A stretch of DNA of 64,000 nt, taken from Rutstroemia sp. NJR-2017a BVV2. Its lineage: Eukaryota > Ascomycota > Leotiomycetes > Helotiales > Rutstroemiaceae. Positions 1 to 9,730 of this stretch are shown in pieces. Positions within the stretch are counted from its first letter, which is position 1; each line of letters starts with the position of its first letter. The DNA lies in the NCBI GenBank assembly GCA_002946415.1, contig NJPS01000033.1:744001-808000 (forward strand), read 5' to 3'. Under the pieces are notes generated by a model. That model saw only the letters and a program-made list of their open reading frames with translations, searched no databases and was not told the DNA's origin. The position numbers and the translations under genes are program-made.

Positions 1-787
1 GAAGGAGGGGTCTGTTTGGGTGTTGTAGATTGAGAAGTCGGGTTTGCAGAGGTGATCTGTTTGATAGAAATTAGTTAGCAATGTCTATGGGAAACCCAGC
101 AGGAGCTCTCCCCCCATAAACAACAAGGAAGCACCGTAACTCACTAATAACCACTGTAACCTTCTCCTCTTCACTAACTCCATCATGTACCCTCTCCATC
201 ATCTCCGCCGCCTCCTTTAACTGCCACCTCCCCCCACTATGCAAATCCACTCCCAAATCAAAAACAAACCCCTTCCTCCCCAACCACTTAACCCCCTCTA
301 TAAACTTCTCTCCCAACATTGTCCCCTTCGCTTTATCCTGCACCAAAAACCTAAACCCCCTAACTTTCTCCCACGCCTCTCCCGCCTCCTCCCTCACCCT
401 CTCCACATACCGTTCCAGCACCTCCGCTCCACTCGGCACCGGCGCCCACGGCACAATCGCTTTACATAACTTCGCATGTTCTTGTGTATGGCCTTCCCCT
501 TCACGCGGCAGACCCAGCGCGATGCGTTTCAGCCAGGAAACTTCTTGCAGAGGGTGCGTCCATCCAGAACCGTCCTTTTCCCCGGCTGCGAGATCATTGA
601 TGCGGTCTGTTTCGAGGAAAATAAATCCTTCGAGGGATGAAGACGCGGGTGCGGTAGCGGCTGTGTATTCTTCGAGGGAGTGTTGTTTGTAGAGGGGGTT
701 GGATGGTTGGGCCCAGGCGAGGGTGGTAAGTTCGCTGGCGGGGAAGAGGTGGATGTGGGAGTCGAGGATGGGGTAGTTTGTATCCAT
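1..787 (-). CDS. amidohydrolase 2 family protein (partial, 3' end off window)
   Basis: Metal-dependent hydrolase of the amidohydrolase-2 / L-rhamnono-lactonase-like type, a TIM-barrel family acting on lactones or small ring compounds; the substrate cannot be read from sequence. Exon 1 is 145-787 (214 codons plus one base). It starts MDTNYPILDSHIHLFP, and His11-x-His13 is the N-terminal metal-binding HxH of the family. An 88-bp intron (57-144, donor GTGAGT, acceptor CAG) interrupts the conserved strand: splicing joins VTVVI to NHLCKPDF, and that His is the family's later metal ligand. Reading straight through the intron would give an unrelated tail and a false 238-aa protein. The C-terminal metal-binding Asp lies outside the window, so completeness cannot be judged. 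The start ATG is the only good one. Family call firm, substrate unknown. Confidence 0.88.
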
Positions 788-2666
788 TGTTTCGGTTATG
801 CTTTTGAATTCGGTGTTTTGGAGTGCAATTGGTGGTTTAATAAGGAGAAGAAAGGGATTGGAGATTGGATAGGAGAGAAGTGGTGAGGTGGTGATGGGGT
901 GAGAGTTTGAGTAACCACTGGATGGAGCTTCCCCGCCTATTTCAGGGATTGCTTGCTACAGTTGCGGGTACAGATAAATCTCCGCGAAACAGAAGCAGCG
1001 AACAGGAAGCTTGTCGCCAGCGCATCTCGAACACAACTTTTTTGGTACTCCAATTCTCTACAGTTATTTATTCGCCAAATCATCATGAGTGATCACCTTC
1101 ATGCAACTTACACGGAGTTTCTGCACCAAGTACATGCATCTGTTCATTTGTTTTTTTCTGATTTCTTTTTCCTTTGTAACGCACCGAAGCCCGCAAAGTC
1201 AACCTCGAGCGCCCCTAATCTTCCTAGTCTTGTCATCGAGGAGCGACTCGACTGCAGCGACGCAACAGTTCAGGTACATATGGCATAATCTCTTATGGGT
1301 TCATTCGTACGGTATGCATCTGAACGAAGTCTACCTCAATTGCGTTTCGTTCATGCGTTCAATTACCAACAGCCGCACTGTGATCAATATTGAATTGTAT
1401 TAGGACATCGTCTCTCCTATCCTGTTGGGCTCTTGAAGCAAAAGAAAGGACCAAAATTTGGCCAATAAAGAGGTTGTCGCTTGCTTCGGATGATTGCTCG
1501 CGGAAACTTTACTCAAGCCAGTCGACTACTGGCTTGTTTTTCTATTCAGGCGTGCTGGATCGGCGGGATATCTGTTAAGGGGATATCCTACCTTGAGCCT
1601 ACCTCATACTATACAGATTATCTTATCAATGTAGGCTGGAGAACATCCTGGGCAAGGCACCAACTGAATTCTTTTCCTTTATGCAAGTCGCCCAAGAATT
1701 TTCTCTGGAGTCAACAGCCTTCACAAATGACTGGCTCTGCAATCTTCAGTAGACTATCACGTCGACACGAGACGAAGAACTCGACCATGTTTAGTGGCTA
1801 GAACGCAAGGAGAAACCACAAAAGCTGGAAGCGGTCGACTGAGAGCAACAGCAGTAAGGGCCTCACTTGACCTGAAGAAACGTATCAGTCCGAAGCTCAT
1901 GCGCTGAATGACTTTACCCTCGAGGACGAGCACTTAAATTTGACTGGCATACAAGTTCAAAGAGACTTTGGTTTGAATTAGTTGTAGCTTGGTTAGGCAA
2001 CACAAAGAGCTAGGTGCTATATTCACTACTTAGACGGAGACAATCACTATAAGGTTGTGTTTGTGCGGATTCCGAGAGTAAGTGTTCTAGGTGTATCCGT
2101 TGTGTTCTCCGCTACATTGCAAAGCTCGGATTGGTGTTTGAGAGCTCTGAAGATGTGGTGATAGGTGGAGAAGTAGTTACGATTGTAACACGAGTGATGA
2201 GCTGGTAATGCTGTGCTGTGAGAGTTTGAGTACTGTACTGGCGGATAAAGCCCCCTGCTACGCGAGATACAGTATGAAAATGAATTCAGCCCTAAGAGAC
2301 AAGGATGATTAACCTTGCGACAGGACGTAGGTCTCAAATAATTGTTGTTTCGGGTAAAAGATATTGAAGCTTTTCTTCATAATATTATTTTGTTGCTGAT
2401 TTTCGAAGACAAAGTCGAATGTGAATAAGTTATGCGCAGTGTGGTTATTACGCCGAGGTCCCAACATTCGCCTATGTTGGTTGCTGTTGGTCGGACAACT
2501 ATATCATGATTAAAAGGATACCTGTGTGGTGAACCTGGTACTGTAAACATCGCACATATACAACATTTGCTGCTCTCGCAGTTCGCTATTCTCGTATAGT
2601 AACGTACTGAGCGAACTCCAGAACCGACCCCTGACGCACTTGAAAGTATAACGAACACCAACTACC
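788..2666. other. gene-free interval, about 1.9 kb
   Basis: Space between the divergent amidohydrolase and thioesterase genes, so it must hold both promoters. ORFs of up to about 110 codons occur on both strands, but none shows a recognisable domain or a usable intron pattern. I see no repeat, transposon end or RNA gene. Confidence 0.6.
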
Positions 2667-3806
2667 ATGGGCTCAGATATCCTTTTTGCTGAGGCTATAA
2701 AAGCAGTGAAGTTGGATTCACATACATACAAAGTCATTCTCGATGAGTCCTTCTGCGCTGCTTCAGGTATGGGTTCTTATTGCATTCGATCCCTTCTATC
2801 ACTTCTCAACGCCATCTAATCGGAGTTCCCATAAATTTAGCTCCAAGGCATACACCATCCTTAGTCTGTCCGTCTCACTAAGAACCCTCTAGTACCTAAT
2901 GGTGGTTATGTAGCCTCGTGTATGCTCGCCGCCGCGAGCACCCATCTCTCCTCACGAGACCAGCCCGACACTCTCACCGCGCATTTTGAATATCCAAGTC
3001 GCTCAGTTGTTGGACCTGCAATTGTAGTGATCGAGGATGTCAAATTAGGACGACAAGTTTCTACGCTCCATCTAACTCTCTGGCAAGACGGACTTCTGGA
3101 GCAAGCACCATGGATCACCCCGTCATTCTCTCGTCGTACTATACTTGCATATACAAGCCACACCAATCTCCGAACGTTCACAGGAATCACGATCCCTACA
3201 GCATTCGAAGCGTCTCCCACAGCAGCCCCGGCTCCGCCTCCAGATTTTAAGCTCCTCGAAACTCAAGACCGAGACGACAACTGGGAACTGTCGAGATTAC
3301 CTGATCCACCAGGACCGTTGAGCTACCTGCTTAAATGGCACTTCTACCTCCCGCGAGGAGAACCTCTAGTGCCGGGAACCACGGATATGTGGATCCGTTT
3401 GGCAAACGGGGAGCGGATCACACAGAGTGCGCTAGCCTACGTCGCAGACGCCTTTCCACACAATCTCCACATGTACCTTGCGGCGCCCGAGCTTCGTGCG
3501 CTGATAGAAGCACAGCAGAAACAGGCCGGTTCTAAGGCTAAGGGACAGGGAGGGACAGAGGAACGTGCGGGCTTGTGGTTTCCGACGCTGGTGATGAATC
3601 TAGAAGTGAAGATGGCGCTTCCGGAGGAAGGTGTGGAGTGGTTGGCTGTTAGAGTGACGGCAAAACAAATCAAGGACGGCAGATTTGATATGGATTTACT
3701 GATAAGGGATGTGGATGGGGAGATTGTGGCTTTAAGTCAACAGGTTGCGATGATTCTAAGTATCGAGAGGAATACTGCGAATAGAAAGCCGAAAGCAGTG
3801 CTCTAG
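2667..3806 (+). CDS. acyl-CoA thioesterase-like (double hot-dog) protein
   Basis: Predicted 337-aa protein of the fungal thioesterase-like superfamily, expected to cleave acyl-CoA or a related thioester in cytosol or peroxisome; no clear C-terminal peroxisomal tripeptide is seen (ends KPKAVL). Exons are 2667-2766 and 2893-3806, with a 126-bp phase-1 intron (GTATGG...TAG). The splice restores the family signature SFCAASVPNGGYVASCMLAA (residues about 28-47), which marks the first hot-dog helix; the second hot-dog carries ITQSALAYVADAFP, again typical. An internal ATG at 2922 begins the longest open frame, but starting there would delete the conserved VPNGGYVAS segment, so I place the start at 2667 (ACTACCATGG context). 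It converges with the eqolisin gene downstream. Physiological substrate unknown. Confidence 0.9.
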
Positions 3807-4175
3807 GACTTTCACTATTCTCGCAAAACATCCAGAGGTCTTTACTTCTTCTATGAGGCACTACTATGGACATCATCTACTTCTTATGAAGACTAGTATA
3901 ATACCAAGGAGAACAGATCTGATTCTACCAAGTATGGAAGATACTGTACGATTACATTATAACGGGGAGCCGAACGAGCCAGAACGCCTCGCGATGGTAA
4001 ATTGTATCCAGCTAATTAATGTCTTATTTTTGCATTTTTATAACCAGGACCACTGTAACTATATATACATTCGAACGAACCCCTCACCACGATGCCTGCA
4101 CCATGACTCCTTCACCACTTCCTATACAGCAATACTTCTCCGCTTCCCTCGTCCCCATTACTTCAACTAAACCCC
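3807..4175. other. short convergent intergenic spacer
   Basis: Separates the 3' ends of the thioesterase (+) and eqolisin (-) genes, so it should contain both 3' untranslated regions. Nothing else stands out. Confidence 0.5.
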
Positions 4176-5250
4176 TTAAACATAGGTAACCACAACCTCG
4201 TCCTTATCCGCAACCGAGCTCGTCAAAATCTCCCCCGCCGCATCCCCAATCTCCATGATCACCGCCTTTCTCGGGCCTACCGTTCCATGCGTCGTATACG
4301 CGACCGCATTTCTGAACGTCACGTTACCGAAATCCGCGAGTCCGAAGGTTGCGGAATCGAACCTGAGATCCTCCATGATCCATTCGGCGGTCGCGCCGCA
4401 GAGCTTGGCGTTCGAGGTTGCGGTTGTGGTGAAGGATTCGCCGGTCGAGAGGTTGCTCATGGTGACGCTGCCGGAGGTGGAGCTGAGGCGCGTGAGGTTT
4501 ACTGCTATTATCTGGATGCAGAGAGGAGAGGGTTAGCTGGGTTTCTGGGGGGAGGGCTTAGATGTTTTATGGGAAAGGAGGAGAGGGGATGAAAAGAAAG
4601 GAAAAAATAGTCCATACATCACCAACCATGATATCCAAATCTATACTAATCGTACTCGCTGGAAACCACTCATACCACGCATCATACCACAGCACACCCT
4701 TCGAGTCGATGTTCGCGTCAACACCTGCTTGCCACAAGCCGTCGCATTTCCTCCTCGGATTGAACCCGTCGATGCCGACCCAGGACGAGACGGCCCAGAT
4801 TTCGGCCGATGTCTCGCCTACCGTGGGTTTCTTCGGGGTGGGGACGGTGAATTCGGCGTAGACGCCGGTGTAGGTCGCGCCGCCTTTGATGACGGCGCCC
4901 GCCCAGTTTGAGCTGTATACGTCATGATATGAGAGGTTGGAGGTAGTGGATGCGTGGGTTGAGGTGGAGGATGGAGCGCTGGTGGATGAAGTGGCGGGAG
5001 CTGATGAGGAGATTGATACGACAGCTTTGCTGGGATTAGTAGCAGCGGCTACTTCTGGTATGATAGAGTTCGACGGACCTGCGACTTCAGGTGGGAAGCC
5101 ATAGAATGAGCCCTGGCCCTGTCCTTGAGCTTGGATGTTCTGCAGGCTCTGAGGTTCACGGCTTCTTCTGTGGGCTCTAGCCATAAGGTCTCTCGATGGA
5201 GCAGCAAGAGCTGTTGCAGCGAGCGCACTAATAACTGTGGCGTACTTCAT
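4176..5250 (-). CDS. secreted glutamic protease (eqolisin, peptidase family G1)
   Basis: Predicted 322-aa preproprotein of the scytalidoglutamic peptidase / aspergillopepsin-II family, acid endopeptidases secreted by ascomycetes. Exons are 4618-5250 and 4176-4511, joined by a 106-bp phase-0 intron (GTATGG...CAG) so that ...DIMVGD continues as IIAVNLTRL. Residues 1-17 are a signal peptide (hydrophobic core then ALAA). A prosegment follows with a Ser/Thr-rich linker (about 79-105), which makes this protein longer than the usual 260-290 aa. The mature domain begins near SSNWAGAVI (113-121). Catalytic Gln174 (GLWQAGVD) and Glu254 (AEWIMEDL) are both present, so it should be active. Cys169 and Cys249 are available for a disulfide. 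Acid pH and nitrogen control are usual for the family but not shown here. Confidence 0.93.
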
Positions 5251-5349
5251 CTTATCTGGACTGGATCTGTGTATATCCGAGTTGTCTATATTTATGATAG
5301 GCTTATGGGACCTCCTGTAGGTGTATTAGAATCTTTTATAGACCTACTA

Positions 5350-5466
5350 GAGGTTGGGTGGTGCCGGAAACGGTAATTAGTGGTACGCCAGCGAGGTGGA
5401 TGGCTCCGGCTACCAGTACTAGGTAATTAATGGTACGCCAGCGAGGTTGGGTAGCACTGGTATACC
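5350..5466. repeat. imperfect tandem repeat, about 2.5 units of 43-50 bp
   Basis: Units at 5350-5392, 5393-5442 and 5443-5466 (partial), each starting GAGGT and ending near TGGTACGCCAGC. The 26-bp block GGTAATTAGTGG... at 5372-5397 recurs at 5422-5447 with one difference. It lies upstream of the eqolisin start and could belong to its promoter or to a decayed repeat element. Confidence 0.75.
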
Positions 5467-6489
5467 TTATTTCAAGCTTATTTCTAGCCCTATCCTATAG
5501 ACCTATTATAAAGACGAAATTAAAGAGCTTTGTGATAGGTTTATATGGCCTCCGAGCCGACTATATGGTCATATAGGTCTATCGTAAATAACCATAGACT
5601 CCTCAGAGGTACCAGATCGATTAACTTCTAAAGAACAGTTGGGAAGAGAATCAAGAGATTGACAAAGTATCGAGGGAGCGAGAAGAAATACTAGACAAAT
5701 GAGTACAAGAATGAATGAACGAAATAGTTACACTTGCAAGCCTGTGCAGTTGGCCTCAGCAAACCTTGGGATGTTAACTCGTTTTGGTTATATACTACAG
5801 ATATATGACGCTCACGCCGATCTCCATTTTTTCAAGAGAGAGTGTGTCAGCACATATTCACCAATGTAATCTTAATAAGATCGGATGATGATGGAGGAGG
5901 AGAATTATAAAGATGGGCCATATGCCCATACTAATGGAATCAGCTTTGATCACCCAACTACTGCTCTATGCACCTCTACGAGTGCATCGTAGTGGAAGGT
6001 GATCTTTGCTACAGAGTGATTCTGCAATATTGATTGAATGAACTCCATTTCACCTCGATTGTATCGAGCAGCTGGCCATGATTCTCCGTGCTCATACGAG
6101 GGCGATATGATTGTTGGTACATATCAGGTTGATTCGTCACCTTACCCACTACTGTGAAGTGGCCAAAATAACGGTTGATGATGCATAGTTCTTTTATTCT
6201 GGGTAGGCATTGCAGCCCTTATTATATGCACCTGAAATGGTGCAATGCTGTAGACTAATTACAAATTCCATTCACTTAAAAGTGGTGGAGATTACCTCCA
6301 GTACGAGTGAATGCGCTTTGCCACTCGTCCCAACAATGATATTAACTGCAGAGACAAGTTTCTAAATCACCCCATCATGGAGTTGAGATGCTGGTTATAT
6401 CACGATGTCGAGTGTATCGGATGACGTTACCCGAACGAACTACACGAACTTCATCCCCCTCATGAACGTCAGAAACAGCAGAGGCAGCA
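5467..6489. other. gene-free interval
   Basis: AT-leaning sequence after the tandem repeat, with scattered TATAGACCTAT-like motifs suggesting old repeat DNA. No open frame or structured element I can support. Confidence 0.45.
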
Positions 6490-7360
6490 TACCAACAACA
6501 ATCAGGCAATACAAAAGTATGGCATTTTAGTTCCAAAAATCACAACTCTCCGCCAAAGCACAAGATCACGTTCAGCTGAAGTGAACTGTGTATCCAGCAG
6601 GCAGTTAGAAGATATATACAACCTCGTCAAGACTCCTACACCAGCACCTACAGCATTGTAGAAGAGCATATCATACAGCTGAGTACCTAGCCAGCTTTCC
6701 TCTCCGCATGCTCCTCCTTCTAACAAATCCAGCTCGCCTACAGCCGCGAGGGAAACCCCTCTATCAAACACTTGCACCTCCTAGCCAGCTCATTCGCTTC
6801 CAGCCGCTCAATATATCTTTCCAGCAAAACAACTCACAGACGCATCCTCCTCACCAACCGTGTCAAGATAAACATCATAAGGCACATTCATATCAAACCC
6901 CATCCTAACCAACCGACCACTTTCCACCCCAATCCATCGTCTCTTTCCGACCAACACGATAATCAGCATAAATGGAAAGCACTTTGTGTTGCAGCTTAGA
7001 ATCACATTCACCTAATGGACTCAGCCTTGCTTTACTGGTTTCTGCCCGTCTCCTCCCAAAGCGTCAACTTGAAGCTACAACACTCAACATGTCGAGCTGG
7101 TGTAGTTAGTTCTGCTCCTGATCTGAGTCGTCGGTATCCACACTAGGAGCAATTGCACTTACTCCCTGGGCTCGCTATAGTACCAACCCATTCCCATCCC
7201 CCCTAGAACACCCTCCATCACCACAGCACAGACCCAGCCCCTACCTCCACCCCCCTCCCCACAGCCCAATACTCCATCCTCTTATCCACCCTACCATACA
7301 CAGAATACAGCAATACCCGAGAAATCCTCACACAACTCCCCACCATGTCCCGTTTCCCAA
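6490..7360 (-). pseudogene. decayed protein-coding gene of unrecognised family
   Basis: Several adjacent minus-strand reading frames look protein-like but cannot be joined into one frame. Pieces in order: about 7330-7180, with SVYGRVDKRMEYWAVGRG and, in another frame, GMGMGWYYSEP; about 7010-6815, with GKRRWIGVESGRLVRMGFD and NVPYDVYLDTVGEEDASV; then, shifted by one base, YIERLEANELARRCK; then, shifted again, a Leu/Gly-rich piece at 6777-6502 (AAVGELDLLEGGACGEESWL). The frame changes fall without plausible GT-AG borders, so I read this as a frameshifted relic rather than an intron-rich gene. I do not recognise the family. A real gene with unusual introns is the main alternative. Confidence 0.4.
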
Positions 7361-8016
7361 TTCCTTACAACCAGCAACAATTTGATTCCTGTCCTCCTCC
7401 CCGTCGGTCCATCAGCACCTGCCTGCTACTATGATCAGGACGGAGGTTAATCGATAGGTTTACCAGACAGGTCAAAAGGTCGCGGGGGAGGGTATGTCGC
7501 AGGGGAGGGGATACATATATGTACCTTCTACCAGTTGGAGGTACGAATAGGTGAAGGGGTGGATGCAGTACATAGTACTTCGTACGAAGTGCAGGTATGA
7601 AGCCAAGTTCCCATATCTTCACAAACAAATATAACTTATACGAATAACAAGATTTTATGAGGGTAATTTGTGATAGATGTTGTTCAGTATATCTATCCAT
7701 TTATCAGTAAAAATACGTATATATATATTGTGACTGCGCATAATGGATTATGGGAATGCCCTCAAGTTTGCCACTCGCTAGACCGAAAGAAACTTGCCCA
7801 ATACGGCCTGTTTGCAGACTGCCTATTTGGCGGAACGCGCAAGATTCTTATGCTCGCTTCCATTTAGTTACTTGAAGAATCACATCTCACATATATACCC
7901 ACGAATTGTTCAACCCCCGAACAACATTTCCCCACACTATACATAAAGAAACCGCCTCCATCACACCACACCAGACCAACTGAGTTTCCCAAGCACCTAT
8001 CCCAACCCCAAACAAC

Positions 8017-9132
8017 ATGTCCATGGACGAGATCTTGATCGAATGCAACTGCTGTTTCGACAGCTTCAGCCACCGCGTCTCCACCTCCTGCACCGCCAAC
8101 CCGCAGCACTCAATCTGCATCTGCTGTCTCCGCAGCTACATCGCCGTCGAGCTGGGCAATGGCGCCACCAAATTCAAATGCATAACCGACGCCGACTGCA
8201 GCGGTTATCTCGCGACCAGCGACAGGGAATTCCTCATGGGCGAAAAACTGCACCTCTCGTACGCCAAAGCCGAGCGAAGCAAAAGCCTGCGCGACGCCGC
8301 AGACGCCGGCGTCATGACGTGCGACGCATGCAACGAGCCGTCGATCTACATCGCGGACGAAGACGGCGATGTTTTCTGGTGTCAGAACGCGGTCTGCGGC
8401 GCCGCGATTTGCGTTTTGTGTGGGAAGCCCGCGCACTGGGATGCGGAGTGTAATGATGATAGTGATGAGGAGACGCAGAGAAGGAAGATGCAGGAGGAGA
8501 GGGAGACGAGGGGGGTGGTGAGGGCGTGTCCGCGGTGTAATGTGGATGTGATGAAGACGGAGGGGTGCAATAAGATGATTTGTACTAGGTGCTGGTGTGC
8601 GTTTTGTTGGGTCTGCAGGAAGGATGTGACGGTGGAGGGGTATGCGCATTTTCAGCAGAGGGTTTGCGGGTTTACGGAGGGGGATGAGCCGGAGGAGGTG
8701 GTCCCGGGGCCGGTGATCGGTCCGGATGTTGATATGGGGGTGGTGCCGCAAGCTCATGATGGTGGACAAGCTCCATGGCGACCAGACGGTCCTGGCATGA
8801 ACGGAAGAGAGGGGGAGTTACAGGCTGACGCTCCTCGTTTTAACGCTCCAAATCAGCATGCTGGACAAGCACCATGGCGACCCAACGGCCCCGGCCTCAA
8901 CGGCAGGGAGTTACCACCAGCTCATAATGGTGGACAAGCACCATTGCGACCATACGGTCATCTACCAAACGGTCATCTCACACCAGACGGTCATGTTCTC
9001 ATCACTAGGCCAGCGACGATATTGCCGGCTGTCTTTCCTCGTTTCGACGCTCCTCGTTTTGGCGCTCCAAACCAGCATGCTGGACAAGCGCCATGGCGAC
9101 CAAACGGTCCCGGCATCAACGGGAGGGTGTGA
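8017..9132 (+). CDS. RBR-type (RING-IBR-RING) E3 ubiquitin ligase
   Basis: Intronless 371-aa protein with the TRIAD/RBR layout: a Cys-rich RING1-like segment (Cys10-Cys61), an IBR (about 102-145, with CxxC pairs and CVLCGKPAHWDAEC), and a RING2/Rcat (171-200: CPRCNVDVMKTEGCNK... then CWCAFCWVC). RBR ligases take ubiquitin from E2 onto a Rcat cysteine before passing it on; by position this is Cys184 in EGCNKM, which is present. RING1 is shorter and more diverged than in parkin or HHARI. The C-terminal half (246-371) is unlike usual RBR proteins: four copies of a motif around GQAPWRPNGPGLNGRE, Pro/Gly/Asn-rich and probably disordered. ATGs at 8017 and 8023 are both possible starts. Targets unknown. 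Confidence 0.85.
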   Translation: MSMDEILIECNCCFDSFSHRVSTSCTANPQHSICICCLRSYIAVELGNGATKFKCITDADCSGYLATSDREFLMGEKLHLSYAKAERSKSLRDAADAGVMTCDACNEPSIYIADEDGDVFWCQNAVCGAAICVLCGKPAHWDAECNDDSDEETQRRKMQEERETRGVVRACPRCNVDVMKTEGCNKMICTRCWCAFCWVCRKDVTVEGYAHFQQRVCGFTEGDEPEEVVPGPVIGPDVDMGVVPQAHDGGQAPWRPDGPGMNGREGELQADAPRFNAPNQHAGQAPWRPNGPGLNGRELPPAHNGGQAPLRPYGHLPNGHLTPDGHVLITRPATILPAVFPRFDAPRFGAPNQHAGQAPWRPNGPGINGRV

Positions 9133-9396
9133 CGACCGGGTTATGGTTGTGATCAAGACCATGATGTCTTCCTAGCATGTCATGCAGGTGGTGTTTTTGT
9201 TTGTTTGTTATGTCCATCTCCCGAGTCTGTTTAATTTTATTGCGTTGATTACAAACGAATTTTGCAGCGAATCTTATGGTCGTGAAATATAAAGAAAGTA
9301 AACAGTAGAAACTCTGAAATGAAAGAAACACCAACATCATTCTATAGGACTTATCAAATGAACCCTTAAATATCCTAACCAGTAGATAAACATCCT

Positions 9397-9730
9397 TTAA
9401 GCCGACACTTCTCTCAGAATATACTCATTCGCGATCCATTCTTTCTCTGCTGCCGTTTCCATTTCAGTTTCCTCCAAGCAAAATTTATTTTCAATCGTCT
9501 TCCGCAGCTCAATCTCCTTCTCCAGAAGCGAACCCAACCCCAGAGAAAATAGCTATTGTAAAGACGCGCTGGGCAGCCTCCCTATACACACTGCGAATCT
9601 CAGCCTGAACGCTTCACAGAAACTCTTCCACGAATGCGGCCGATGCGCCAACTGGACAGCTTTCAATCCCATGAGCAAGCAGCGCGGTAATGCAGTTCAA
9701 CGGCTGGTGCACTAACACACTGAAGCTACT
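9397..9730 (-). pseudogene. 3' fragment of a decayed gene
   Basis: The minus-strand frame ending at stop 9397-9399 reads as a convincing protein end (LGSLLEKEIELRKTIENKF ... EWIANEYILREVSA) with an acidic helical character. Upstream in the same frame are RPHSWKSFCEAFRLRFAV and an in-frame TAG (CAA TAG CTA). Beyond about 9660 the readable frame shifts. No start or intron repairs it. I interpret it as a relic; the family is not recognised. Confidence 0.4.

Noticed and set aside
8110..8769. 219-codon minus-strand ORF opposite the RBR gene
   Set aside because: His/Arg/Pro/Leu-rich antisense frame without domains; the plus-strand RING frame is clear.
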